Below are positions 1-8,003 of a DNA stretch of 64,000 nt, piece after piece (the first letter of the stretch is position 1; each line of letters starts with the position of its first letter). Below the pieces are notes generated by a model, which was given only the letters and a program-made list of their open reading frames with translations, did no database searches and was not told the origin of the DNA. The translations under genes were made by a program, and so were the position numbers. The stretch is from Bin87 sp965203855 (GTDB lineage: Bacteria > Chloroflexota > Dehalococcoidia > Lucifugimonadales > UBA3495): assembly GCA_965203855.1 (NCBI GenBank), contig CBDBDN010000005.1, positions 744,001 to 808,000 on the forward strand. Reading direction: 5' to 3'.

Positions 1-467
1 ACTGGTCGCTGCTGGATGTGCTGCGCGACGCCCTGCAACTCACCGGCGCCAAGCGCGGCTGCGACCGCGGCGAATGCGGCTCCTGCACCGTCCTGCTGGA
101 CGGTCGCCCGGTCAACGCCTGCCAGGTACTGGCAATGCGCGCCGCCGGCCGCAGCGTTCTGACCGTGGAGGGCCTGACGGCGGAACAATCAGCGGCGCCA
201 GAATTGTCGGCGCCAAAAATGATGGCGCCAAAACTGCCGGCGGATAATGCGCTGTCCCCCTTGCAGCAGGCGTTTCTGGACGAGGACGGCGGCCAGTGCG
301 GGTTCTGCACTCCCGGTTTCGTAATGGCGGCCCGCGCCCTGCTCAACGACAACCCCACCCCATCGGATGCCGAAATCCGCGCCGCCCTCTCCGGCAACCT
401 CTGCCGCTGCAACGCCTACGGACGCATCCTCGCCTCCGTCCGCAACGCCGCCCAACGCCGCGCCTAA
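1..467 (+). CDS. Molybdenum hydroxylase [2Fe-2S] small subunit (partial, 5' end outside window)
   Basis: This is the iron-sulfur electron-transfer subunit of a xanthine dehydrogenase/CO dehydrogenase-type molybdenum hydroxylase. The reading frame is open to the window edge (first full codon at 3, giving WSLLDVLRDALQLTG), so the true start lies upstream. The plant-type cluster motif (CDRGECGSC) comes first, followed by the C-terminal cluster motifs CGFCTPG and CRCNAYG, which is the full complement for two [2Fe-2S] centres. Between the two domains is an unusual insert of three 15-bp units (195-239) encoding five-residue repeats that begin Ala-Pro. The matching large and FAD subunits are probably upstream of the window; another large/FAD pair lies at 37-40 kb without a small subunit. 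Confidence 0.92.
   Translation, partial: WSLLDVLRDALQLTGAKRGCDRGECGSCTVLLDGRPVNACQVLAMRAAGRSVLTVEGLTAEQSAAPELSAPKMMAPKLPADNALSPLQQAFLDEDGGQCGFCTPGFVMAARALLNDNPTPSDAEIRAALSGNLCRCNAYGRILASVRNAAQRRA
195..239 (+). repeat. In-frame 15-bp tandem repeat (3 units)
   Basis: Three consecutive 15-bp units (195-209, 210-224, 225-239) share the core GCGCCA and encode APELS, APKMM and APKLP within the [2Fe-2S] subunit linker. The insert keeps the frame. It is one of several such coding minisatellites in the window. Confidence 0.8.
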
Positions 468-503
468 CCGGATTGTTCCCCTGGTGGATGTAGGCAACCC
501 TAA

Positions 504-535
504 ACCGTCATTCCGGCGTGCGCTGGAATGACGGT
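504..535. repeat. Intergenic inverted repeat of the CATTCCGGC...GCCGGAATG family
   Basis: The arms ACCGTCATTCCGGCG and CGCTGGAATGACGGT pair with one mismatch around a 2-nt loop. Related copies occur between genes at 7811-7876, 32347-32464, 41061-41147, 42109-42174, 42577-42672 and 52313-52346. This looks like a dispersed REP-like element. This copy follows the [2Fe-2S] subunit and could also act as a 3' hairpin. Confidence 0.7.
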
Positions 536-647
536 CTAAGGATGCGGTTTGACACTGCCAAACTGCGGCGCATATAGTGTCGCCAATCCATCTATCCCTA
601 TCCATCCCTACGCCGCCCATCCATTCTGGCTACGGAGGCCAATCCCG

Positions 648-1664
648 ATGACTACCGCCCACACGCACGACCACGACCATCCCCATACGCATCCCCAGGC
701 CGCCGGCGAAATGCGCGCCGCCGCCACTGCTCTGCTGTCCGGCCTGGACGCATCCCAGAAAGCCGCCATCAGCTACAGCTACTACGATGGCGAGCGCATT
801 TTCTGGTACTACCCGCCGCTGAACCGGCACGGCCTTTCCCTGCGGAATATGACGCCGGAGCAGCGCCCGCTGGCCTACGCCTTGATGGCCACCGGCCTCA
901 CCGACGACGCCAACCGCAAAGCCCGTCTGATTATTGACCACGAAGCCGTCCTCGGCCCGCTGGAAAAGGAACGGGGCCGCGTTACCTGGGAGCGCGACCC
1001 GCTGCTCTATTCCTGGACGATTTTCGGCGACCCGGACAACGCCGCTGAACCTTGGGGCTGGCGCGTTGAGGGGCATCATGTTTCCCTCCATTACAGCATC
1101 TGGGGCGACCGGGTGCTGTCGGCGACGCCTTTCTTTTTCGGCGCCAATCCCGCCGAAGTGCCGCCCGGCCGCGACAAAGCCGGCCTCCGCATCCTCGGCG
1201 CCAGCCAGGACATCGCCCTGGAACTGATGGACAGTCTGGACGCCGGCCAGCAGTCCCGCGCAATGATTTACGACGAAGCCCCCGCCGACATCCTCACTTT
1301 CAACGCCTCTCGCGCCTCGCTCCCCAAAGAGGAGGGGCTGCCGGCCAGCGCAATGTCCGGCGCGCAGCGGGAAATGCTGATGTCCCTCGCCTCCGAGTAT
1401 GTCAGCCGCATCCGCACCGACCTGGCCGAGGAAAAGCTAACCGCCTTGCGGCAAGGCGGCTTGGAGCAGATCCATCTCGCCTGGGGCGGCCCCATCGACC
1501 CCAGCAAGCCCCACTACTACCGGTTGCACGGCGGCGATTTCGTAGTTGAGTACGACAACCGACAGAACGGCGCCAACCACATTCACTCCGTCCTCCGTGA
1601 TGTGGGCAACGACTTCGCCAGCGACGTAATGCGCGACCACCTGCTGATGTACCACATCCTGTAA
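648..1664 (+). CDS. DUF3500 family protein
   Basis: 338 residues. The start at 648 is chosen because GGAGG lies about 10 nt upstream and the protein then begins with a short His/Asp-rich segment (MTTAHTHDHDHPHTH) that may bind metal. The body matches my recollection of the DUF3500 family: an N-terminal SYYDGERIFWYYPPLNRHGL-type segment, a WGWRVEGHHVSLHY block and a C-terminal GDFVVEYDNRQNGANHIHSV block rich in His. The conserved histidines suggest a metal-dependent function, but no reaction is established. No obvious signal peptide is seen with this start. It appears monocistronic and is followed by a strong hairpin. Confidence 0.8.
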   Translation: MTTAHTHDHDHPHTHPQAAGEMRAAATALLSGLDASQKAAISYSYYDGERIFWYYPPLNRHGLSLRNMTPEQRPLAYALMATGLTDDANRKARLIIDHEAVLGPLEKERGRVTWERDPLLYSWTIFGDPDNAAEPWGWRVEGHHVSLHYSIWGDRVLSATPFFFGANPAEVPPGRDKAGLRILGASQDIALELMDSLDAGQQSRAMIYDEAPADILTFNASRASLPKEEGLPASAMSGAQREMLMSLASEYVSRIRTDLAEEKLTALRQGGLEQIHLAWGGPIDPSKPHYYRLHGGDFVVEYDNRQNGANHIHSVLRDVGNDFASDVMRDHLLMYHIL

Positions 1665-1693
1665 GCCCCTGCGCCTATGATGCTTACAGCGCC

Positions 1694-1732
1694 ATCCGGG
1701 GTCCGCACGATAGCGTCGTGCGGACCCCGGAT
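1694..1732. terminator. Perfect 17-bp inverted repeat (terminator-like hairpin)
   Basis: The arms ATCCGGGGTCCGCACGA (1694-1710) and TCGTGCGGACCCCGGAT (1716-1732) are exact reverse complements around a 5-nt loop, about 30 nt after the DUF3500 stop. There is no T-run, so it could be a factor-dependent terminator, an mRNA-stabilising hairpin or a protein site. Confidence 0.65.
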
Positions 1733-1772
1733 GCGATTCCACAGCCGCAGCCATCCGACAGACCGGCAATGC

Positions 1773-1778
1773 TATAAT
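1773..1778 (+). promoter_or_regulatory. Possible -10 box upstream of 1818 gene
   Basis: A perfect TATAAT sits 40 nt before the start codon at 1818. No good -35 hexamer is visible at the expected distance, so the call rests on the -10 alone. Confidence 0.4.
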
Positions 1779-1817
1779 CAGAAAACCCCCGCCCCAGGTT
1801 CAAGTTTGAGGTGCAGT

Positions 1818-2105
1818 ATGCAAATCGGCAAACAAGTCAACAAAGAGGAAGTGCATATCCTCGGCAAGCAATACTACGAGCAAATCCGCGCCGAAATGGA
1901 AGCCAACCACTGGGGACGCATGGTCGTCATCGACGTCACCAACGGCAACATCGAAATTGACGATGACGACCTGACGGCCACCACCCGCCTCTTTGAGCGC
2001 AACCCCAACGCTATGACCTGGGGAGAACGGGTCGGCTACACCGCTCCCTACAGCATGGTCGGCGGGCTGATCGAAATCGTCCGGGATGCCCCCGCCAATG
2101 ATTAG
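1818..2105 (+). CDS. Conserved hypothetical small protein (95 aa)
   Basis: The ATG at 1818 is preceded by a GAGG ribosome-binding site; the frame is open further upstream but without better signals. The protein is soluble and acidic in the middle (GNIEIDDDDLTATTRLFERNP) and reads KEEVHILGKQYYEQIRAEME near the N-terminus. It resembles small conserved proteins sometimes found near toxin-antitoxin genes, but I recognise no named family and assign no function. It lies alone between a hairpin and the 2234 cassette. Confidence 0.6.
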   Translation: MQIGKQVNKEEVHILGKQYYEQIRAEMEANHWGRMVVIDVTNGNIEIDDDDLTATTRLFERNPNAMTWGERVGYTAPYSMVGGLIEIVRDAPAND

Positions 2106-2233
2106 CGGCGAAGTAGTGGCTAGACGACGGGATGGCCGAAAACTTGTCAAAACCCCTAGGGGCAGGCTATAGTAAGCACCGCCGCCATAGGCGCACTGCT
2201 GGAGTATTTGGGGATTGCTGATAGCGATAGCTC

Positions 2234-2650
2234 ATGAAACGCCCGGAACAAAGACCCCAACGCCGGCTTTCAGAAACGGCCCGCCAGGCTTTGGCCGCAC
2301 GGGCTCGCTATACCGGAAGCTACGAGCACAAAGAACGGCGGTCCTGGCTCGGATTAGGAGCATCTCAACTGCGAGGCGGGCGGATTGAACGTCCGGGCAA
2401 GCAAACGACCACGATTTGCCCACTAACCGATGATGCGGACCGGGAACGGGCCACCGGCTGGGTTCGCAGCGCCATCATCGCCGAGCAGTATCGGTTCTTT
2501 GAGTCGGATCAGGATTTCCCTAAAAAGATCTGGTATGAAGCCGACGGCAGCATTTGGTATGGATTTTGCTCCAACCCGGGCTCCGGCGAGTACAAGGGCT
2601 GGCCGATTAACGAGAGGGAACGCGATGTGGTTTTTGGTAGATTGGATTGA
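2234..2650 (+). CDS. Hypothetical protein, first gene of a two-gene cassette
   Basis: 138 residues with a basic N-terminal third and an aromatic C-terminal part (KKIWYEADGSIWYGF, then GWPINERERDVVFGRLD). No known domain is recognisable. Its 3' end overlaps the next gene by 26 nt (next ATG at 2625), which indicates a translationally coupled pair. Because the partner is an ImmA/IrrE-like protein, a regulatory or toxin-antitoxin-like role is possible, but this is inference from context only. Confidence 0.6.
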   Translation: MKRPEQRPQRRLSETARQALAARARYTGSYEHKERRSWLGLGASQLRGGRIERPGKQTTTICPLTDDADRERATGWVRSAIIAEQYRFFESDQDFPKKIWYEADGSIWYGFCSNPGSGEYKGWPINERERDVVFGRLD

Positions 2651-3881
2651 CGGCGCGCGCAATGCCAGCGCCGAGGAACGGGTAACGCTGTGCGACTTGC
2701 AAATTTTCGTTGGCGCCGCAAACGCCTGCCGTTGCTACGATGCGGTAGAGCAGCGCGTTTTTGACCACATTACGGTGCCGGCCGTTCATCTGGCCGAGGG
2801 CATTGCCACGGATTGGTGGGCTATTTTTGGCGGCCGCGATCGCCCGCGGTCCGTACTGCCCTACCGCACCGGCTTTGCCCTGCCCAACCTGCAATTCCGT
2901 TGCGACGGCGCCGACTTTACCGTGTCCGCACAAGCGCATACCTATGAAAACCCCCAGTTGCATTTCTCGCAAGCCGGAGACGAAACAATGCCGCGCTCCG
3001 ACGCCGAAAATATACTGGCTGAATTCATCCGGCTGGTCGTTGACAAACTAGCGGACCAGGGCGTCCACAACAGCGAAGCCGCGCTTTGCTGGCAGCGTAT
3101 TTCCCGGTCAATGCAAGACCCTGATGAACAATCTTTCTGCGAAGCCGCCGGCGGGTTGGGTTTGGATCCGTACTCTATATCCGAAACCGACGCGCATTTT
3201 ATAGAAACTTCCGGCAACTGGTTCGCCGGCGAGGAACTGATCGAATTCCTGGCCGGCGCTGCGCCGGATCACCACGATGCCCGCATCTCAACTATCCAAA
3301 GCATAGAGCAAGCAGAATCTGAACTGCCGGACGGTTACCGGCTGCCGGAGCTGGATGATGCGGCGCGCCAAATCAGCAGCGCGGCGCAGCGCCATCCCGG
3401 TGAACGCGCCTGGGCGCCGGGCTACCGGGCCGCGCAAGCCTTGCGCGCCGCCGCCGGAATCCAATCCGATGCAACTTTGCCGTCTTTTGACGCCATCGCC
3501 CGAAAATTCGGCGGCAGCGGCTTCCGCAATTCCGGCATTCTGTCCGGCGTTATTGCTCTGGTATCGCGCAATGACAATGACCGGCGCATTTATCTGCCGG
3601 AGCGCGAAGTGGAAACTTTCGCTTTCGCCAGAGCGATTGGCGCCGCCGTGTGCTTCCCTAGTGTGCGTCGCTCCGTAGTTAACGGATTGCAGGGCGCCGA
3701 GCAGCAAGCGGCCGGCCGCGCTTTCGCTGCCGAATTTCTGGCCCCTGTGAGCCAAGTCCTGGATATGCGCCTCTCTGGCCGTACAGACGGCGCAATCGCC
3801 GGCCATTTCAATGTTTCCACGCAAGTTATCGAGCATCAGATTGAAAATCAAGACCGCATACGCCTGGCTTGCGCCGCTTAA
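2625..3881 (+). CDS. ImmA/IrrE-like protein with degenerate peptidase motif
   Basis: 418 residues starting at ATG 2625 after GAGAGGGA. The C-terminal 140 residues resemble ImmA/IrrE metallopeptidases: a helix FAFARAIGAAV at the place of the usual RFxLAHELGHxL zinc helix, then EQQAAGRAFAAEFLAP and a C-terminal helix-turn-helix-like DGAIAGHFNVSTQVIEHQ. The HExxH residues are absent (His to Arg, Glu to Ala, His to Ala), so proteolysis is unlikely. The N-terminal half is unique and contains the segment FCEAAGGLGLDPYSIS, which is typical of proteins in this group. It may act as a sensor or antitoxin-like regulator for its upstream partner. Confidence 0.65.
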   Translation: MWFLVDWIDGARNASAEERVTLCDLQIFVGAANACRCYDAVEQRVFDHITVPAVHLAEGIATDWWAIFGGRDRPRSVLPYRTGFALPNLQFRCDGADFTVSAQAHTYENPQLHFSQAGDETMPRSDAENILAEFIRLVVDKLADQGVHNSEAALCWQRISRSMQDPDEQSFCEAAGGLGLDPYSISETDAHFIETSGNWFAGEELIEFLAGAAPDHHDARISTIQSIEQAESELPDGYRLPELDDAARQISSAAQRHPGERAWAPGYRAAQALRAAAGIQSDATLPSFDAIARKFGGSGFRNSGILSGVIALVSRNDNDRRIYLPEREVETFAFARAIGAAVCFPSVRRSVVNGLQGAEQQAAGRAFAAEFLAPVSQVLDMRLSGRTDGAIAGHFNVSTQVIEHQIENQDRIRLACAA

Positions 3882-3929
3882 TAGCGTTGGCTAGTTGCAC
3901 CACCTCAACCCTCCAGGAGCATTCCGTTT

Positions 3930-5183
3930 ATGTCCAATACCCTGCTTGACCGCATCGACCCCGCCGTTGCCGACGCTATTGCCGGCGAACACCGCCGCCA
4001 GCGCGATTCCATCGTCCTGATTGCATCCGAAAACTACGCCAGCAAAGCCGTCTTGCAGGCGCAGTCCCAGTTGATGGGCAACAAGTATGCCGAAGGCTAC
4101 CCCGGACGCCGCTACTATGGCGGCTGCGAATTCGTCGATGTCGTCGAATCCCTTGCCATTGAGCGCGCCAAAGAGCTGTTCGGCGCCGAACACGCCAATG
4201 TCCAGGCCCACAGCGGCGCCCAGGCCAATATGGCCGCTTACTTCGCCGTCCTCGAGCCGGGCGATACCGTGCTGGGGATGCAGCTGGATATGGGCGGGCA
4301 TCTTACCCACGGCGCCAGCGTTAATTTCTCCGGCCAGCTCTACAACTTCATTCCCTACGGCGTGGACCGGGAAACCGAAGCCATTGACTACGACCGGGTG
4401 GCGCAGCTGGCGCGGGAGCATCAGCCCAAACTGATTGTTGCCGGGTGCAGCAGCTACTCCCGCATCCTGGACTTTCCCCGTTTCCGCGCCATTGCCGACT
4501 CCGTCGGCGCCCGGCTGATGGTGGATATGGCGCACATATCCGGGCTGATTGCCGGCGGCGCGCATCCCTCTCCGCTGCCGCACGCCCAGATTGTTACTTC
4601 CACTACCCAGAAAACCCTGCGCGGGCCGCGCGGCGGTATGGTGCTGTCCGATGCCGACCTGGCACGCAAAATTGACTTCGCCGTGTTTCCCTATATGCAG
4701 GGCGGCCCTTTTATGCACGTCATCGCCGCCAAAGCCGTCTGCTACGGCGAAGCGTTGCAGCCCGACTTCGCCCGCTACGCCCATCAGGTGGTTGCCAACG
4801 CCCAGGCGATGGCGCAGGAACTCTCCGAGGGCGGCGTCCGCCTGGTTGCCGGCGGCACCGACAACCATCTGATGCTGGTTGACCTTACCCCGCTGGACAT
4901 CACCGGCCGGCAAGCCGAGCGCGCCCTGGAATCCGTCAACATCGTCGCCAACAAAAACGCCATCCCCTACGACCCGCAGCCGCCGCGCACCGCCTCCGGC
5001 CTGCGGCTCGGCGCTCCCGCCATCACCAGCCGGGGTATGGACGAGGATGACGCCCGGCAGGTGGCCCGGCTGATCATCCGCGCTTTATCCGCCGTCGGCG
5101 ATGACGCCGCCAAGTCGGTTATCGCCGACGAAGTGCGGCACCTCGCCGGCAAGTTCCCCGTCCCCGGCCTGGACGACGAATAA
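3930..5183 (+). CDS. glyA: Serine hydroxymethyltransferase
   Basis: 417 residues, full length for the family. It interconverts serine and glycine with tetrahydrofolate as one-carbon acceptor, in the cytosol. Visible family blocks include LIASENYASKAVLQAQ, NKYAEGYPGRRYYGG, the VQAHSGAQAN substrate region, MVDMAHISGLIAGG and the PLP lysine motif TSTTQKTLRGPRGG with Lys228. The residue before the lysine is Gln227 where most family members have His. An AGGAG ribosome-binding site precedes ATG 3930. It converges with the downstream methyltransferase gene. Confidence 0.97.
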   Translation: MSNTLLDRIDPAVADAIAGEHRRQRDSIVLIASENYASKAVLQAQSQLMGNKYAEGYPGRRYYGGCEFVDVVESLAIERAKELFGAEHANVQAHSGAQANMAAYFAVLEPGDTVLGMQLDMGGHLTHGASVNFSGQLYNFIPYGVDRETEAIDYDRVAQLAREHQPKLIVAGCSSYSRILDFPRFRAIADSVGARLMVDMAHISGLIAGGAHPSPLPHAQIVTSTTQKTLRGPRGGMVLSDADLARKIDFAVFPYMQGGPFMHVIAAKAVCYGEALQPDFARYAHQVVANAQAMAQELSEGGVRLVAGGTDNHLMLVDLTPLDITGRQAERALESVNIVANKNAIPYDPQPPRTASGLRLGAPAITSRGMDEDDARQVARLIIRALSAVGDDAAKSVIADEVRHLAGKFPVPGLDDE

Positions 5184-5249
5184 CCCGCCGGCGCAAGGCG
5201 CAACCGGCGTTTATGACGCAGCGGCGCGGAGACGCAAAGTTGAGCCGGT

Positions 5250-6065
5250 CTATCCCCGGATCGGCGCAACCGGGATCGCCAAAACCGGGAGCGGCGAAAC
5301 CGGCGTCTCCGCATCCTCCCGCAGCGTCCCTATGAACAGGTTGCCGCCGAACCCGCCCTCGTAGTCCTGCGTCCGCAGATACTCGGCGTCAAACCCGGCC
5401 CGATCCAGCATTGACAGCCATACCGACCGCGGAAACAACCCGCCGGTGTGCCGGTCCTGTTCTACGGTAATCTGCCCATCCCGGTTGATGATGAAAAAGA
5501 ACACCGACTCAATCGTAGTATCGGTCGGGTCCGGGTCGGCAACATACTCAATGAATGTAACGCTGCGGTCGTCCGCTTCCCGGCTCCATTCCCGGCTCCA
5601 TTCAATCACCCGCGGGCCGTGAAAGTCGTCCCGCAGCCAGTCCGGCGCCAGCAGCAGCAGCCCGCCGGGTTTCAAATGCGCGGCCCCCGTCGCTATCGCC
5701 GCCGCCAGGTCCGACTCGGTCAGCATATAGTTCACCGAATCGTAGATGACGGCCACATCAAAAGACATTCCCAGCCGCACCGTCCGCATATCGCCCTGGT
5801 GGTGCGGCGTGTAGGGATTGAGCGCGCGCGACAGCTCCAGCATTTGCGGCGCAAGGTCAACCGCCGCAGCGTCAAAGTGCGGCGTCAGCTGCGACAGGAA
5901 ATGCCCGCCGCCGCAGCCCAGTTCCAGCAGCGTCGGCCGCCGCCCGTCTTGCCACAAATTGCGCCGGCTGCGAATCAGATCCAGCCATTCCTGCGCCTCA
6001 ACGATGTATTCCGCCGGCGGGCTGACGATAGGCCACAGCCACGCCAAGTCATTATACAGACGCAT
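5250..6065 (-). CDS. Class I SAM-dependent methyltransferase
   Basis: 271 residues. Motif I is LLELGCGGGHFLSQL (about 45-60), followed by the acidic motif II AAAVDLAPQML and the post-motif GGLLLLAPD, which are all typical of class I small-molecule methyltransferases. The substrate cannot be inferred. Two small tandem repeats are present: REWSREWSRE in the middle (12-bp units near 5578-5604) and a C-terminal Pro-rich tail encoded by 15-bp units around 5258-5310. The gene faces glyA and is followed on the same strand only by spacer. Confidence 0.85.
   Translation of the reverse strand: MRLYNDLAWLWPIVSPPAEYIVEAQEWLDLIRSRRNLWQDGRRPTLLELGCGGGHFLSQLTPHFDAAAVDLAPQMLELSRALNPYTPHHQGDMRTVRLGMSFDVAVIYDSVNYMLTESDLAAAIATGAAHLKPGGLLLLAPDWLRDDFHGPRVIEWSREWSREADDRSVTFIEYVADPDPTDTTIESVFFFIINRDGQITVEQDRHTGGLFPRSVWLSMLDRAGFDAEYLRTQDYEGGFGGNLFIGTLREDAETPVSPLPVLAIPVAPIRG
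5258..5312. repeat. 15-bp tandem repeat in 3' end of methyltransferase gene
   Basis: Consecutive 15-bp units with the pattern CCGGnnnnGCnnAAA encode the Pro/Val-rich C-terminal tail on the minus strand. The period matches other in-frame repeats in this window. Confidence 0.6.
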
Positions 6066-6119
6066 TGCGCCATCCCCGCGTAGCCGGCGCTCCGGCGCCG
6101 GCCGGAATCCACAGCGGCG

Positions 6120-6902
6120 TTATTCCTCTGCCAAATCGTCCAGCACCGATTCAATCAGAGCAACTCCCCGCGCGCCGGTGCTGCTGCGCGCGATGCGTCC
6201 ATTCTTGTCCAGAAACACATAGGTAGGCACGCCGGGCACGCCATAAACTTGCGCCAGCACCGCATCGGCGTCGTAGAGGTTGGGAAAGGTTATGTTGTTG
6301 CGTTCCACGAAATCAATCGTATCGGCTTCCGTAGTGTCAAACTGCGATATGCCGATGATATTAATCCCGGCCGCTTCCAGTTTGTCGCGGTACAGCGCAG
6401 CGACAGCGGGCAACTCCCGCTGGCAGTGGGGTCACCAGGGCGCCCAGAATGCCAGCAGCGTGGGCGTACCCAGCGTTGCCTCCTCCATATTGAACTCGCT
6501 GCCGTCCAGCAGGATCGCCTCAAAGAATAACCCCGGCGCCCGCTCCGCGGCCGCAATCCCGGCATCGGGCAGCGGACGCGGCGTATAGGTTGGGCGCGGG
6601 CGCGGCGTGTAAGTCGGCAGCGGAGTAGGCGCAGCGGTATCGGTCGGCTGCGGCGTCGCCGACGGCGGCGTTGCAGTTTCCGTTGGCGGCGCAGTAGCCG
6701 TCGGCTGCGGCGTCGCTGTCGGATCCCAAGTCGGCGCCAGCGCATTCACGGTAGCGGCGTAATCGGGCGGGCCGACGCCAACGCCGCTGCCGGCCCCGGG
6801 CTCCGGCGGCGCGCAGGACACGCCTGCCAGCAGCAGGGCACCCGCCGCAGCGCCCAAAACGCCCGGCCCAAACCGCAGTATGTTTCGCAATGCGCCAATC
6901 AT
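6120..6902 (-). CDS. TlpA/AhpC-like thioredoxin, probable selenoprotein (in-frame TGA at Sec157)
   Basis: Read through one TGA, this is a 260-residue exported thioredoxin-fold protein. Residues 1-30 form a membrane signal ending at Cys30 (weak lipobox LAGVSC). A Thr/Pro-rich linker follows (about 45-110), then the TlpA domain. The redox motif reads FWAPW-TGA-PHCQREL: TGA (6432-6434) occupies the first cysteine of the WCxxC motif, while the second Cys160 is intact. The cis-proline loop GVPTYVF and the strand IIGIS are normal. The frame is continuous on both sides, so only this codon interrupts it. A SECIS-like hairpin follows immediately. The likely role is extracytoplasmic thiol-disulfide exchange. 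The alternative is a simple nonsense mutation. Confidence 0.8.
6404..6434 (-). promoter_or_regulatory. Candidate bacterial SECIS element
   Basis: On the minus strand, the TGA (6434-6432) is followed after 9 nt by CAGCGGG, loop AGTTG and CCCGCTG, which is a perfect 7-bp stem. The loop begins 17 nt after the TGA and has G at its second position. Both features fit the accepted bacterial SECIS model of a short stem, a G in the first two loop nucleotides and a loop 16-37 nt from UGA. Confidence 0.65.
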
Positions 6903-7033
6903 CGCATCCTACGATAGCACACTTTCGGCAAAATGGGGCGGCGCATTTATTTTTCGTTGAAAGCAGCAAAGCAAAGCAGCGCCGCCGCAAAGTGGTAAAG
7001 TAAGCCGGCAATTTTCAACAAGGAGCAGGCAGA

Positions 7034-7804
7034 ATGCCTACCGGCGTGTCATTCCATCAAGCAGACTCAATAGCCACTCTGTCCATCGCCGGACGAACCC
7101 ATCTCAACCTGCTGGGGCCGGGCGTCTTTCACGAGCTGGCCGAGCGCATTGACCAGTGCGCCGCCGACCCGGAGATGCGCGCCGTCATCTTGCGCGGCGC
7201 CGGCGACCGCGCTTTTTCCGCCGGCGTTGACCTGCACGAAATGAAAGACCTGCAACCGCTGGACGCCGAGCAGTTCATCCGCGTCCTGCACCGCGCCGCC
7301 CGCAAACTGCTGCATACGCCGCTGCCGGTCATCGCCGCCGTGCGCGGCCCCTGCCTTGGCGGCGCCCTGGAACTGGCGCTGGCCTGCGATCTCCGTATCG
7401 CATCCGATGACGCCGTGTTGGGATTGCCGGAAGTGCGTGTCGGCCTGCCCTCCGTGATTGAAGCGTCGCTGCTGCCGCCGACCATCGGGCTGGGCCGGGC
7501 GCGCCGCCTGCTGCTCACCGGCGCAACCGTAGCGGCCGCCGACGCCCTGGCCATCGGCCTCGTTGACCAGGTTGTGCCGGCCGCGGATCTGGACGCCGCC
7601 GTCAATGCCGCCGCCGGCGAATTCATGGGTATGAGCCGCCACATCCTGGGCGTCCAGAAGCAGATTGTAGCGCAGTGGCTGGAATCAGACGCCGAAGCCG
7701 CCGCCGAATACAGCATCAAAGCCTTTGCCCTCTGCTTTGCCACGCCCTACCCCAACGAAGCAATGACCGCCTTCCTGGAAAAGCGTCCGCCCCGTTTCCA
7801 ATAA
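7034..7804 (+). CDS. Enoyl-CoA hydratase/isomerase (crotonase) family protein
   Basis: 256 residues, normal for the family. The oxyanion-hole segments RAFSAGVDLHEM and GPCLGGALELALACDLRIA are present. Both glutamates of typical hydratases can be placed (GGALELAL and LPEVRVGLP), so hydratase activity on an enoyl-CoA is plausible, though the substrate is unknown. AAGGAG precedes ATG 7034. It stands alone and may serve in acyl-CoA degradation together with the CoA-transferases and mutase in this window. Confidence 0.88.
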   Translation: MPTGVSFHQADSIATLSIAGRTHLNLLGPGVFHELAERIDQCAADPEMRAVILRGAGDRAFSAGVDLHEMKDLQPLDAEQFIRVLHRAARKLLHTPLPVIAAVRGPCLGGALELALACDLRIASDDAVLGLPEVRVGLPSVIEASLLPPTIGLGRARRLLLTGATVAAADALAIGLVDQVVPAADLDAAVNAAAGEFMGMSRHILGVQKQIVAQWLESDAEAAAEYSIKAFALCFATPYPNEAMTAFLEKRPPRFQ

Positions 7805-7810
7805 AAGCGC

Positions 7811-7876
7811 CGTCATTCCCAAATATGCTTTCACTCTCCGGAAATACCATCGTTCCGACTGGCGCCGGAATGACGG
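7811..7876. repeat. Intergenic repeat with CGTCATTCC/GGAATGACGG ends
   Basis: A 66-bp element flanked by CGTCATTCC and GGCGCCGGAATGACGG, inverted relative to each other. It is an expanded member of the dispersed repeat family and lies between the crotonase gene and the 8004 gene. Confidence 0.55.
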
Positions 7877-8003
7877 AAAATGCACTGCTGGCTGCGGACG
7901 CTGCTCCGAATAGGCGGCGGCCGGGCGGCGGGGGGCTTGGCGGTGTGGTAGGATTGCTGCGGCGCAGAGGTGCGCCAGTCCATAGCAATGCAGGGTTGGT
8001 ATT

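Noticed and set aside
6120..6902. Reading the TlpA-like gene as two separate genes (6432-6902 and 6120-6413)
   Set aside because: The second piece would start in the middle of the thioredoxin fold, without a ribosome-binding site, while reading through TGA gives one canonical domain in the same frame.
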